From Paenibacillus agricola (GTDB lineage: Bacteria; Bacillota; Bacilli; Paenibacillales; NBRC-103111): a DNA stretch of 64,000 nt. Under the pieces are notes generated by a model. That model did no database searches, had not been told where the DNA came from, and was given only the letters and a program-made list of their open reading frames with translations. Positions 24,429 to 33,784 of this stretch are shown here, in pieces; the first letter of the stretch is position 1; the number at the start of each line of letters is the position of its first letter. Made by a program: the position numbers and the translations under genes. The stretch is from the NCBI RefSeq assembly GCF_011440305.1, contig NZ_JAAOIW010000002.1:302084-366083 (forward strand), given 5' to 3'.

Positions 24429-26818
24429 TATTCTTCTTTCATCTCTTTATATTTACCTGGCGTGATTCCTTCGTATTTCTTAAAGGTCCGTATAAATGCG
24501 TTAACATCATTGAAACCTACACAGCCTGCAACATCACTTACATTCTTATTGCTATCATCAAGCAATAATTTGGCTCCCGCAATTCGCGTTTTATTGATCG
24601 AGTCCAACAAGCCTTCGCCGGTATGGTCTTTAAATAGCTTGGACAAATACGCAGGTTTCATGTCAAAATGGTTTCCAATCATCGAAATATTCAAATTCGA
24701 ATCCTTGTAGTTGGCATCGATATAATCCATTATTTGCCCAATCCGTTCATCCATCATCCGCTGCCTGGATTGCTGAATATTTTGCTGGCGTTTGTTGGAG
24801 GTATATTCACACACTTTCTCCAGAAAATCCGTCATTTGGAGCTGCATTTCTTGAATCGTGTCACATGTTGTCAATTGTTCGATCCGTTTCTCAATGCGTC
24901 TCGGGTTCTGGATGAACTCACTTTCCTGGATATCCCCGAGCTCGATGATCGTTTTGATCATCGTACTCACTAAATTTAGCATCAAACATCGGGCAATCGT
25001 TACTGACATGAACGTGCGGTTAAAATTGCGCTCAATAATATCATCCAACGTGCGCTTGGCCATTTCAAAATCACCGATTTTGACATAATTAATAAGCTGG
25101 AGCTCCACTTGGAGCGGGTAATAATAAATCGTGTCCGATTCTTCAGCCGCTGCACTTTGGCGAATCTCTTCATAGGACAAAATTTCTTTGCTGCCCATGA
25201 CCAGCTTGTACTCCATCGCATCCAGCGCCTCTAAATAAGCTTGGGATATCCCTGTAATCCCATTATGAATGCCGCTAATCGATAGGGTCAGCCCCAAATG
25301 ATACTTGGACATAAGGAAAGATTGTGTGTCCCTGGCAATGCGTGATAATTCCTCCATACGTCCCTCAGGCGCTTCCGATGAGAAATTAATCAGGCAAACG
25401 AGCGTTTCCTCCATTTCCACGACGAAGCCTTGGTGGTGCTGCGCCGCTAACTCCTCCATTACATTCTTAATAATAAAATGCATGAGCTGCTGCGGATCTG
25501 CAGAGCCTATTTCTTGGATACGGTTCTGAAAAGAAGCGCTTTCCTGGATATAAAGGAGGATCACGGCAAAATCATCGGTAACAAAGCTCATATTGAAGGT
25601 AGCCAGAGACTCAACGGTAGGAATTTGCTCATTCAGCTTGCCTTTCAGCATCCGCCCGACAAAGTTGGAGCGCAGGATGTGATGCTGTTTTTTTCCTTCC
25701 GACATGATCTTCGCCATTTCAACCAACGTATGGTCAACCGCCTGCTCAATAAACCGGAATTCATTGTACCCATCACTGCTAGCCATTTCCTTATTAACAG
25801 ATAAGGTTTTGACCAGGCGCCGTATCGGAATATAGTTTCTGCGCAAGAAAAAATAGGTTAAAGCGATACCGCCAAGCAAGCTAATAAAAATACTCATATA
25901 AGTCAGATTACGTATTTTCTCCGCTTTTTCCCAGAACAGCCGGCTAGGAATGATAGAAAGATACTTCAGCTTGGAGCGATCAGATTGGATATAAGTAATC
26001 TCATAGTTTTGCCCATCTTTTTCCCAAAAAAATACATTAGAGCCCATCATTTCTTGATCAAAAGGAAAATCACGCAATAAATTTTCACCTTCACCAGAGT
26101 TGGAAACCAGCACCTGGTTAGCCTCATTTAAAATTAACACATGACCTTTATTAAAAATCTCCATATTGTCGATAGCACGGAGAATTCGCGATTGGTCAAT
26201 CATGATCACATTCGTAGCACTCGATTTACCTTTTTCTATAGCATAGGAGCTAACATAAGCAACTGTACTCCTTATTTTCCCAGCTTCATCAATGCGATCC
26301 ATCGGAATAAAACCTTTGGCATTGGTTTGACTAACAATTCGGTTCCACTCGCTATAAGGAAAAGTATTACTTTTATGCATTAAATCGTAGGCAAAAGGAG
26401 CTTCCCTATATACATCCGGCAATAGCACTTTATTGGAGTCGGCTAAGTAAATATAGAAGAGGTCGATTAGGGAATAAGAGGTCCTATATAAAAGCAGATC
26501 CTGCGTAATCTGGTGGAGATCATATAAATACTCATTGGGAAAAAGCTGGTACTTATCCGAGTAAAGAAATTGCTGTATTCTCACATTCCATCTTAATTCA
26601 AAATTCAAGCGCTCCATGGCCTCAAATTGATTATCCATCACCTCACGGACTTGCATCAGCAAGGATTGATTAGCTTGATTAATTTCATTCTCTAAAGCTT
26701 TGCTGGATTGCGTGTATACGATTACACTCATAATCACAGGAAGCAGAAGTACAGCCAAATAAGATAGAAGCCAGGTAAGGAGTACGCTGCGCCTGTTGAT
26801 TTGGAATTTGCCCAGCAT
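24428..26818 (-). CDS. membrane-bound AraC/YesN-type transcriptional regulator
   Basis: A 796-residue regulator. Residues about 11-36 and 296-318 are membrane helices flanking an outside sensor domain of some 260 residues. A cytoplasmic middle region follows, and the last 100 residues are an AraC helix-turn-helix domain (IGNHFDMKPAYLSKLFKDHTG and VGFNDVNAFIRTFKKYEGI). Such one-component regulators sense extracellular ligands or binding-protein complexes and activate sugar-uptake operons while membrane-bound. The start ATG 26818 has GGGAGG seven bases upstream. It lies next to both copies of the ABC operon and is their obvious candidate activator. Confidence 0.88.
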   Translation of the reverse strand: MLGKFQINRRSVLLTWLLSYLAVLLLPVIMSVIVYTQSSKALENEINQANQSLLMQVREVMDNQFEAMERLNFELRWNVRIQQFLYSDKYQLFPNEYLYDLHQITQDLLLYRTSYSLIDLFYIYLADSNKVLLPDVYREAPFAYDLMHKSNTFPYSEWNRIVSQTNAKGFIPMDRIDEAGKIRSTVAYVSSYAIEKGKSSATNVIMIDQSRILRAIDNMEIFNKGHVLILNEANQVLVSNSGEGENLLRDFPFDQEMMGSNVFFWEKDGQNYEITYIQSDRSKLKYLSIIPSRLFWEKAEKIRNLTYMSIFISLLGGIALTYFFLRRNYIPIRRLVKTLSVNKEMASSDGYNEFRFIEQAVDHTLVEMAKIMSEGKKQHHILRSNFVGRMLKGKLNEQIPTVESLATFNMSFVTDDFAVILLYIQESASFQNRIQEIGSADPQQLMHFIIKNVMEELAAQHHQGFVVEMEETLVCLINFSSEAPEGRMEELSRIARDTQSFLMSKYHLGLTLSISGIHNGITGISQAYLEALDAMEYKLVMGSKEILSYEEIRQSAAAEESDTIYYYPLQVELQLINYVKIGDFEMAKRTLDDIIERNFNRTFMSVTIARCLMLNLVSTMIKTIIELGDIQESEFIQNPRRIEKRIEQLTTCDTIQEMQLQMTDFLEKVCEYTSNKRQQNIQQSRQRMMDERIGQIMDYIDANYKDSNLNISMIGNHFDMKPAYLSKLFKDHTGEGLLDSINKTRIAGAKLLLDDSNKNVSDVAGCVGFNDVNAFIRTFKKYEGITPGKYKEMKEE

Positions 26819-26951
26819 TGAAATACCTCCCTAAATATTAATATGAATTTATTATACTTCAACCACAGCGAATTCGCGACATTCATTGTGAGAGGTTATC
26901 ATGTAGGGGCGGTTACAAATGGGAAACATGATGAAATCGATCTTCATGGGT

Positions 26952-26990
26952 AAGTAAAAGAACCTCCCTCTTAGTAAGGAGGTTCTTCGA
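26952..26990 (-). terminator. intrinsic terminator after bactofilin gene
   Basis: AAGAACCTCC (26958-26967) pairs perfectly with GGAGGTTCTT (26978-26987), giving a 10-bp stem followed by T-rich sequence on the minus strand. It ends the M23-bactofilin transcript. Confidence 0.8.
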
Positions 26991-27020
26991 TGCGTAGAAT
27001 GCCATTTACCTACAATAATT

Positions 27021-27479
27021 CTACTGCCAAGTAATAACCGTCGGTGTCGTAGGTGTATTTGGAAGCGATGCTGCCGTCCGCTCCTCGCTTTCACTTTCCT
27101 GCTTCTCTACCACACTAATCGAATCCCCAGTATCCATTTTACTGGCGCCCTGGAATACGCCTCCCTCAGCAATGACCAAGGATTGTGCGGTTGTATTTCC
27201 ATAAAGCTTGCCCGTCGAATGGATCATCAGCTTGCCCTTGCACATGATATTGCCATTGACCGTACCTGCCAAAATTACATTACGTGCGATCACATTCGAT
27301 TTTACAATCCCATGCTCGCCGATGGTCACATCTCCCGCACAATCTACATCGCCAGTAATTTGCCCCTCAATACGAATGCTGGCCTCTGACTTAATCTTCC
27401 CCTCGAAGAGTGTGCCTTCACCAATTAACGTATCTGTAACATGTACATCCAGCGCATGCTTCTTTCCTCTAAACATCAT
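27021..27479 (-). CDS. bactofilin
   Basis: A 152-residue bactofilin (DUF583), a beta-helical polymer-forming cytoskeletal protein. The core, about residues 15-110, shows the repeating short beta-strand pattern (GEGTLFEGKIKSEASIRIEG ... GKLMIHSTGKLYGNTTAQ). An acidic, Thr/Pro-rich tail follows. Bactofilins scaffold cell-wall enzymes or shape functions at the membrane. The gene lies 22 bases after the M23 peptidase gene, a pairing known from several phyla. The start is uncertain among ATGs at 27494, 27479 and 27476; 27479 was chosen because GGGGG is a few bases upstream. Confidence 0.9.
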   Translation of the reverse strand: MMFRGKKHALDVHVTDTLIGEGTLFEGKIKSEASIRIEGQITGDVDCAGDVTIGEHGIVKSNVIARNVILAGTVNGNIMCKGKLMIHSTGKLYGNTTAQSLVIAEGGVFQGASKMDTGDSISVVEKQESESEERTAASLPNTPTTPTVITWQ

Positions 27480-27501
27480 CTTGCCCCCGTCCATATCGTT
27501 T

Positions 27502-28464
27502 TTATTTTAAATAAGGCATAGGATCAATACTTTCTCCGTTCTGGAGCACCTCGTAATGTAAATGATAGCCTGTACTTCTGCCAGTCGAACCCACTAGTCC
27601 GATATTTTGCCCTTTAAGAACGGGGTCACCCTTCTGTACAAGAATGGCATTAAGGTGCATGTACCAGGTTTGCAGGCCTTTGCCATGGTCTACCAAAATA
27701 TGATTGCCACGCTCCGAATCGGTGCCTGTTAATTTCACTTTGCCATCAGCCGTTACATATACCTCCGAATTCGCCGGGGCGCTAATATCATAGCCGCTAT
27801 GGAAGCTGGGCCGATTATTGAAGGGGTCTTTGCGCAAGCCAAACCCCGAGCTGATTCTACGGCTTGCCGAGGGCCATATCGTGGGCGTAACCCTTAGCTG
27901 CTCCTTAACGGCCAGCGCTTTATTCTTCGAGTCAGCGATGCTTTGCTTAAGCTCCACCACTTCTTTATCCATATCATTAAGCTGCGTCGTAGTTTTTACC
28001 AGCATGGCTGCTACCTCGCTGTCTGCGGCTGGATGGCTGATCCCTCCCATTGCACTATCTATAGGAGCCTCTGCATCAATAATCGCTACGCTATTAGCCG
28101 AGCCTGTGATCGAGCGCACCTCATCCTCCAGCTTGCGAATGTCGTCAATTTTGATCTTCATATCTTCCGTTCGTTGGGAAAGCTGGATCACTTCATTCTG
28201 GAGCTTATCAATCATTTCATTTTTCTCATCGACAACATCCTGGTAAACGACCTCTTGGCTAACCACTTGATCCTGTAGCTCATTAGCAAGCAGCGAGGTT
28301 CGCCCATAAAACACAAAAATGGTTACGGATACCGATAGCAAAGCAATAGTAGCCAAGCCGGCCACATAAGGAAGCAGACTCGGTACCTCAAACCTGCGAA
28401 CGGAACGGTTAACGTCTGGGATAATGACTAAAGTAAATTTTTTATGGCTCCAATTCAACTTCAT
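27502..28464 (-). CDS. M23 family metallopeptidase with membrane anchor and coiled coil
   Basis: A 320-residue cell-wall peptidase. It has a cytoplasmic N-terminus, a membrane helix near residues 32-54, a coiled coil at about 60-200 (VVDEKNEMIDKLQNEVIQLS and following heptads), and an M23/LytM domain at about 210-315. The zinc ligands are visible in HSGYD and HLHYE, so it should be an active endopeptidase outside the membrane. ATG 28464 has AAGGAG five bases before it; the longer frame to 28503 lacks such a site. It is in an operon with bactofilin and divergent from a ParM-like actin gene, suggesting cytoskeleton-guided wall cutting. Confidence 0.9.
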   Translation of the reverse strand: MKLNWSHKKFTLVIIPDVNRSVRRFEVPSLLPYVAGLATIALLSVSVTIFVFYGRTSLLANELQDQVVSQEVVYQDVVDEKNEMIDKLQNEVIQLSQRTEDMKIKIDDIRKLEDEVRSITGSANSVAIIDAEAPIDSAMGGISHPAADSEVAAMLVKTTTQLNDMDKEVVELKQSIADSKNKALAVKEQLRVTPTIWPSASRRISSGFGLRKDPFNNRPSFHSGYDISAPANSEVYVTADGKVKLTGTDSERGNHILVDHGKGLQTWYMHLNAILVQKGDPVLKGQNIGLVGSTGRSTGYHLHYEVLQNGESIDPMPYLK

Positions 28465-28659
28465 CTCTGCTCCTTCAGCCCGACAAATAATGACATATTC
28501 CAATTAAATATAAATATATTCGTCAATAAAGCCCAATTAACCTGCAAATTCTAAAATTTCATAGTAAAAATGGTTCTAAAGTACGAAGGGATTTGGTAAC
28601 ATGAAATCGAATTCTAGTACTAAAGTAATTTTTTGGCATCGACAGGAGGATAACTGGAA

Positions 28660-29751
28660 ATGAATTTGGCTGGTATCGATATAGGTAATGACAGTATAAA
28701 AGTAGTTTTGGATGGAGTCCGTGATCCGCTAATGATTCAAAATATTGTCGCGCCCGGGTATGAAAGGCATATTTTGCAGGAGGAGGACTCTCCCTTAAAA
28801 GCACTTGATGTGGTGGTACATAGTCCACGGCTTTCCAAAAATGGGCAACGGTATTTTGTAGGTCTGCTGGCTATGGAAAACGAGGATAGTATGGAATTAG
28901 AGGAGACCGATAATAAAGCAGTTTCCGATCAGTCGTTGGTTGTTGCGTTAACAGCACTCGCTTATGCAGGAATCGTCAGCCAAACGGTTACAAATTCCGG
29001 CTATAGCAATATTGAGGAAGTGGAGTATACCATTGGGACTGGCCTGCCTGTGAGAAGCTACGCCTATTACAATAAAATGTTCGAGGACCGGCTGGTCGGC
29101 GAGCATGAGGTGACCTTCCTGACAACGCCTACCCTTCGTAACCGCAAGGTTAAGGTATCGATACGCAGGGCGATTATCTCCATTGAAGGCGCCGCTGCTC
29201 TCTTCCATTTGGCCACCCATGAGAATCTTCAGGTTCGGGATGAAGAGCTGCATCAGGGATGTATCGGCATTTGCGAAATAGGTGCCTTAACCACGGACTT
29301 TCCCGTAGTTAATAAAATGAGCATTGATAACCAATTCAGCACCGGTGAGCAGATTGGCATAGCTACTTACCTGGATTACATCATCCGTGACGTGGAGGAT
29401 CAATTCGGGTACCGTTTTCCGAGTCGGGCCAAACTCGTGCAACGGATCAAGCGTAATGATTTCATCATTAGGCGCATTGGTGAAGGGCAATCGAGCATGA
29501 AGCAGGTCGTGGATATGTATTTCAGCCGCGCTGCCAACAAAATCGTCGACCTGATCAAAAAACGCTGGAAAAAACATCCCGATATCCAATGCTTTTATGT
29601 AATCGGCGGTGGCGCTGCAGCACTTCGTTCTTATATTGTCGATGCGGCAGGTCCGATTAAATTGCGTTTTGTGGATGATAGTGAGCTGCTTAATGTCCAT
29701 GGCTATTTGAAAATGGCCAAAAATAAAATGAACCAAAACAAATTTGCTTAA
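28660..29751 (+). CDS. ParM/StbA-type actin-like ATPase
   Basis: A 363-residue protein of the actin superfamily. The phosphate-1 motif GIDIGNDSIKVV is at residues 5-16, phosphate-2 lies near GICEIGALTTDF, and the adenosine motif is near YVIGGGAAALRSY. It most resembles ParM/StbA proteins that segregate plasmids, yet no parR-like gene or centromere-like iteron array adjoins it, and the setting looks chromosomal. AGGAGG precedes the ATG by ten bases. The gene is divergent from the M23-bactofilin operon across 195 bases, which suggests a cell-envelope or shape role. That role is inference. Confidence 0.85.
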   Translation: MNLAGIDIGNDSIKVVLDGVRDPLMIQNIVAPGYERHILQEEDSPLKALDVVVHSPRLSKNGQRYFVGLLAMENEDSMELEETDNKAVSDQSLVVALTALAYAGIVSQTVTNSGYSNIEEVEYTIGTGLPVRSYAYYNKMFEDRLVGEHEVTFLTTPTLRNRKVKVSIRRAIISIEGAAALFHLATHENLQVRDEELHQGCIGICEIGALTTDFPVVNKMSIDNQFSTGEQIGIATYLDYIIRDVEDQFGYRFPSRAKLVQRIKRNDFIIRRIGEGQSSMKQVVDMYFSRAANKIVDLIKKRWKKHPDIQCFYVIGGGAAALRSYIVDAAGPIKLRFVDDSELLNVHGYLKMAKNKMNQNKFA

Positions 29752-29773
29752 GAAGTGTCCAGACTTTCCACAG

Positions 29774-29816
29774 AAAAAGACCGGTGCTCCCATTTTGATG
29801 GGCACCGGTCTTTTTT
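29774..29816. terminator. bidirectional intrinsic terminator
   Basis: AGACCGGTGC-TCCCAT pairs with ATGGG-CACCGGTCT, flanked by five A on the left and six T on the right. It serves both the ParM-like gene (plus) and the convergent DUF457-type gene (minus). Confidence 0.92.
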
Positions 29817-30684
29817 ACTTATCCATAAATTCGTATAGGAAGGATTGCTGCCCTTTACGGTAAAATCGTGGATCATATATAGCAAGCTGCTTACCATCAT
29901 CGACAATAACAACGAATGGCGCCCATTCATGCAAGGTTCGAGCCTTCGGGTTCTTGGCAAATAAAAGGCTCAAGTCAGTCTGGTCCTTGGACTCCAAGGT
30001 AGCCTGCAGCTTAGGCTGTGTAAATACGGTAGCCGCGCTGATTTCAACCTTGCCGTCTTTTTTGCCGATCAGTTGGAATTGTCCCGGAATAAATCCAGCC
30101 GATAAAGCCAGTTGGTCATATTGGCTCCCATACTGCTGGTGTAATACATAGCCTTGCAGGGATTGAACCAGAAAGTGGCATAGCAGCAGCAGGCCCACAA
30201 TGCGGTAAACCCGGTAGGCCTTTAGGGGCTTGCGCAGCTTTACATACAGCAGCCCGCCTATCATAATAGCCCAGAGCATGAAATCAACAATCGGAATGGT
30301 TCCGAAGGTAATCCTCATTGGCGAGAACGGCTCCAAGTAGCCGGTTCCCCACGCATTAAACAGATCACTGGTATCATGAATCAATACGGCCAATACACCC
30401 AAACCAAATAGCCGCCAACCGCCTACCTTGAATAATAGCCAGTTCAGGGCTACTAACAGCGCAGCCCAGACTGGAACTAAAAATACAGAATGGGTCAGTC
30501 CACGATGCCACATTTGGTATCGTCCTCCCGTATCCCACAAAGCTGAGACAATATCAATATCAGGGATCTGCGAACCACCAACAGCCGTTACGAACAAAGC
30601 TCTTTTTTCATGGGGAGAGCAGTTTCTTTTGTCAATTGCCGCATACATCGTCAGCCCAAAAAGCGTATGCGTGATTGTATCCAT
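29815..30684 (-). CDS. DUF457/YdjM-type membrane-bound metal-dependent hydrolase
   Basis: A 289-residue membrane protein with about five helices in the first 180 residues and a soluble C-terminal part. The N-terminus MDTITHTLFGL, the DIDIV motif and RYQMWHRGLTHS carry the conserved His and Asp residues of the YdjM/DUF457 family, annotated as putative metal-dependent hydrolases. Escherichia coli YdjM is LexA-controlled, but no LexA box was recognised here. The substrate is unknown. GAGGGG is 11 bases upstream of the ATG. The MFS gene lies 27 bases upstream on the same strand, so an operon is possible. Confidence 0.85.
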   Translation of the reverse strand: MDTITHTLFGLTMYAAIDKRNCSPHEKRALFVTAVGGSQIPDIDIVSALWDTGGRYQMWHRGLTHSVFLVPVWAALLVALNWLLFKVGGWRLFGLGVLAVLIHDTSDLFNAWGTGYLEPFSPMRITFGTIPIVDFMLWAIMIGGLLYVKLRKPLKAYRVYRIVGLLLLCHFLVQSLQGYVLHQQYGSQYDQLALSAGFIPGQFQLIGKKDGKVEISAATVFTQPKLQATLESKDQTDLSLLFAKNPKARTLHEWAPFVVIVDDGKQLAIYDPRFYRKGQQSFLYEFMDK

Positions 30685-30711
30685 CTGAATGCAATCCCCT
30701 CTCTAGGCTTT

Positions 30712-31938
30712 TTAAGCTTCCTTCGCGACCGCATCGCCTCTAAACAGCGGAATCATGATGATCACGCCAATAAGGAATAAAGCTGCTGCGGCTTCATACA
30801 TAATAACGATATTGAAGATACCCTTCAGCCAGCCTGCCAAGCTCATCGTTATGACCATAGCTCCCATAAATAGCGGACTTAATATCCCGTTGACCCGCCC
30901 TACAAAAGCCTCATCCGTGGTTTTTAGTATCATCGTATTAATCCCGATCTGAATGGCCGGAAGTACGAGGCCTCCAAGAAACTGTGCGGTCAATGTCAGC
31001 CATAATAAGGTAGACAAGCCGGTCACCACCATACTGGCAGCACTGACAATCATACCGATAGCAAGCATGGCTTGCGGCGTCATCTTTTTTGTCAGGCCCA
31101 TCGTTAGCCCACCGCCGACAATCATCGCCAAACCGTTGGCGGTCATCAGCCATTGGACGTTCTCCTTAGGCAGACCCAGCCGCTCCGTAACGAGGAAAAT
31201 CGCAAGCGGCTGAATCAGCCCAAGCGCCAGGCCAGCTGCCATAAAGCAGCCTCCCAACGTCGTCAATACTTTCTTGGAACGCACATAACGGAAGCCCGCC
31301 GCCATTTCCTCACGAAGTGTGGTCGTTGCCAAGGCTTCATCCAGCTTTCGGTCAGGGGGCAGCAACAACAGCACGGCCGCAGAGAACAAGAAAGCGAAGC
31401 CCATGATGGCAATAGCCACTTGGATGCCATAGGTTTGATAAATAAACGTACCTAATATCGGTCCAAGCACCATAAATAAGGCGAACATCGTTTGGTACAT
31501 CGACATACCCAGCTGCATCAGCTCTTCTTTTACGTGAATTTTGAAGAGGCGCATGCCGGATGGCTGGGAAAACTGGGACAAAATCGCCGAAACCAGCGTC
31601 GCAAAAAACACAGCATGCCAGCCTGCATACATCAGCGTAAGCAGTACCGCAAACACGGATACCGCACTAAGCACATCACACCAAATCATCGTCTTCTTGG
31701 GCATCCACCGATCTGCAAAGGTACCGCCGATAAAGGAAAAAATAAAGATCGGCGCAAATTCAGCTACCGAAATCATCGAAATGGCAAAAGCATCACCATT
31801 GGTTTGATCCATCACAAATAACAAAATGGCAAAATTCCGTACCCATATCCCAATTTGCAAAAATAGACCTGATAGCAATATTACTTGCACAAACCGGTTG
31901 CGAAATAAATCCGCCATACCCGGTGTAGCTGTAGACAT
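30712..31938 (-). CDS. MFS transporter, macrolide-efflux-like
   Basis: A 408-residue major facilitator with about 12 membrane segments. The pattern FLQIGIWVRNFAILLFVMDQT and the region SFIGGTFADRWMPKKTMIWCD resemble MefA-type and related drug exporters. The substrate is unknown. A ribosome site AAAGGA precedes the ATG by nine bases. It is followed by the DUF457-type gene and preceded by an aldose epimerase gene 30 bases away, all on the minus strand, so the three may be co-transcribed. Confidence 0.85.
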   Translation of the reverse strand: MSTATPGMADLFRNRFVQVILLSGLFLQIGIWVRNFAILLFVMDQTNGDAFAISMISVAEFAPIFIFSFIGGTFADRWMPKKTMIWCDVLSAVSVFAVLLTLMYAGWHAVFFATLVSAILSQFSQPSGMRLFKIHVKEELMQLGMSMYQTMFALFMVLGPILGTFIYQTYGIQVAIAIMGFAFLFSAAVLLLLPPDRKLDEALATTTLREEMAAGFRYVRSKKVLTTLGGCFMAAGLALGLIQPLAIFLVTERLGLPKENVQWLMTANGLAMIVGGGLTMGLTKKMTPQAMLAIGMIVSAASMVVTGLSTLLWLTLTAQFLGGLVLPAIQIGINTMILKTTDEAFVGRVNGILSPLFMGAMVITMSLAGWLKGIFNIVIMYEAAAALFLIGVIIMIPLFRGDAVAKEA

Positions 31939-31968
31939 GCAAATCCGTCCTTTCTTTTTTACAGCTTT

Positions 31969-32973
31969 TTATTGCTCTACATACAATTTGCAAGAAGCCG
32001 ACCATCCAGCGCCAGGTGCTAGTAATTGGAAGCCCGTAATGTCGTCAGGCAACGCAAGATTTGGGGCATTGATCGCCCAGGTTTGCGGCTCTGGGCATAT
32101 AAATCCACTTTGCCCGTCATCATTCCATATCGTCCAATGGCCAAATGCCGGATCAACCTCATAAACAAAGCTAATATCACGCTTGGTATCTACCAAAACA
32201 GCCCCATGGAAGCTTGCACCCTTGCGCTCCATAGCTTCGCTTGTTACATGCGTAGCATAAGCTTCACCCGTAGGTCGAACCCCAGCAAGAGGCAAAGCTT
32301 TATCCTTTTCATCAAGGGGCACGATGTTGCCTGTTGGTACAAACATGGACGTAAGCTCCCATTTCTCTTTAGCGGATACTTGCAGCAAATAATCCTGCTC
32401 CGATCCATCGGCATGGAAAGGAACCTTGAACGCAGTATGGAACCCTACACCAAGCGGCATCGGCTCATTGCTGAGATTGGTGATCAGCACTTGCTGGTGA
32501 AGGCCCTGCTCCGATAACGTATACGTTATCTCATAAGTAAATTCATGCGGGAAATAAGCAAACATATCGCCACTTTGATCCATATTCATCAGCAGGGTGA
32601 CTTCGGCGGCCCCATCCTCACGAACACCGGAGAATTTGACCTCCCACGGTCTTTTATGGAGAATGCCATGCATATAGTTTTGCCCATCCGGGGTATTCGG
32701 TGTCAGTACATAATCACGGTAGGGGGTAGAGATAATGCCTCCCACAATCCGGTTGGGTGGAAATAACGGCGGTATCCCATATCTTTGCCCAGACTGGCGC
32801 AGCTTTTCAATCGTATCCGGCGTCCGCAAAAAGCTGAGATGATCATTAGGACGGCTTAATTCGACCATATTCGCCCCTAAACCAGGCACAATCACCGCTT
32901 GGTAGCCTCCAGCATTTAATTGAATGGCAGGCTCATCAAAAAATTGAATAGCTTGGACTGAAGTTTCGTTCAT
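31969..32973 (-). CDS. aldose 1-epimerase family protein
   Basis: A 334-residue galactose mutarotase-like beta-sandwich protein. It contains the N-terminal motif GIPPLFPPNRIVGG, the region HGILHKRPWE with the expected acid-base His, GFHTAFKVPF with the second His, and a late Glu in CPEPQTW. Such enzymes interconvert the anomers of aldoses. The ATG at 32973 is about ten bases from GAGAGG; an in-frame TTG two codons earlier is possible. It may be the first gene of a unit with the MFS transporter, suggesting sugar-related efflux or uptake, but this is weak. Confidence 0.87.
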   Translation of the reverse strand: MNETSVQAIQFFDEPAIQLNAGGYQAVIVPGLGANMVELSRPNDHLSFLRTPDTIEKLRQSGQRYGIPPLFPPNRIVGGIISTPYRDYVLTPNTPDGQNYMHGILHKRPWEVKFSGVREDGAAEVTLLMNMDQSGDMFAYFPHEFTYEITYTLSEQGLHQQVLITNLSNEPMPLGVGFHTAFKVPFHADGSEQDYLLQVSAKEKWELTSMFVPTGNIVPLDEKDKALPLAGVRPTGEAYATHVTSEAMERKGASFHGAVLVDTKRDISFVYEVDPAFGHWTIWNDDGQSGFICPEPQTWAINAPNLALPDDITGFQLLAPGAGWSASCKLYVEQ

Positions 32974-33128
32974 ATACAATCATCCTCTCTGGTAACCATC
33001 TATAAGACTCATTGGATTGATTCAACCCTTCTATTATCTATGAAAATACCTTCCAGCGCAAAGTTGAATATCGACTATAATCAAAAAATCCAGGCAAAAC
33101 CTCATTTCAACGAATTCGATTGAAAATA

Positions 33129-33160
33129 CAAAAAAGCTCGCAGCATTGGTTGCTGGAGCC
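33129..33160 (-). terminator. intrinsic terminator of the cobalamin operon
   Basis: GCTC-CAGCA pairs with TGCTG-C-GAGC around an ACCAA loop (33136-33159), followed on the minus strand by six T. It lies 54 bases after the nitroreductase stop and marks the 3' end of the roughly 13-kb cbi transcript. Confidence 0.75.
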
Positions 33161-33213
33161 TTGTAATGTAGTTGAAAGGAATGCCGCTAAGTACAAGAGA
33201 TCCTTTCATTTCA

Positions 33214-33774
33214 TTATTGTACAAATGTTGTTTTGTCGCGATGGGGAGTTCTGGCGGTTGGTGTCGCTTCTTCGACAGGATATCCGATAAATACCGTACC
33301 TATAACCTGCTTATTCTCCGGGGAGCCTATAAACTGGTGCATCCGTTCGTCATGGACTAGCCCAATCCCGCGGGTACGCCATACAAAGCCTAATCCCAGC
33401 TCATCGGCAGCCAGCCACATCGAATGAATCGCACACGCTGTAGCATATTCATTATCCTTAGAGGATGCCGGATCATTAGGGATTACGTCTGAGGTAACCA
33501 CAATTACAAGCGGTGTAGCCGTAAGCACCTTAAGCGATTCCTCTACAAGCTTGGGCTTGGTCGGAAACCGCTCCTGCAAGTAAGCAAGCGCCAAAGCCTC
33601 ATACCGAAGCTTTGCTTCACCACGAATCACATAAAAATGCCAAGGCTCGCGCAACCGATCATTGGGAGCCAGCGCTGCCGCTTCGAGCAGGGCGTGTATT
33701 TTTTCCTCTTCCACTTCAATAGGCTGAACATTTCTAGTCGCCCGTCGCTTACGTAATAGTTCCATAACAGACAT
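33214..33774 (-). CDS. nitroreductase family protein at end of cbi operon
   Basis: A 186-residue FMN-dependent nitroreductase-fold protein. It has the N-terminal flavin-binding motif LLRKRRATRN, the region AALAPNDRLREPWHFYVI and GLGFVWRTRG. The frame is open much further, but the extra part overlaps cbiA; ATG 33774 begins the conserved fold 10 bases after the cbiA stop. Its place in the operon suggests a B12-related redox step. The Bacillus megaterium operon has a gene cbiY at a comparable place, but I cannot confirm homology. It lacks the typical length and start of BluB, so I do not call it that. A general nitroreductase is also possible. Confidence 0.8.
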   Translation of the reverse strand: MSVMELLRKRRATRNVQPIEVEEEKIHALLEAAALAPNDRLREPWHFYVIRGEAKLRYEALALAYLQERFPTKPKLVEESLKVLTATPLVIVVTSDVIPNDPASSKDNEYATACAIHSMWLAADELGLGFVWRTRGIGLVHDERMHQFIGSPENKQVIGTVFIGYPVEEATPTARTPHRDKTTFVQ

Positions 33775-33784
33775 GTAAAATTCA

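Noticed and set aside
28660-29751. Plasmid partition locus or integrated plasmid
   Set aside because: No ParR-like gene, iterons, replication gene or integrase nearby; neighbours are chromosomal envelope genes.
33214-33774. Naming the nitroreductase bluB
   Set aside because: Its length and N-terminus do not look like BluB, and a generic nitroreductase fits as well.
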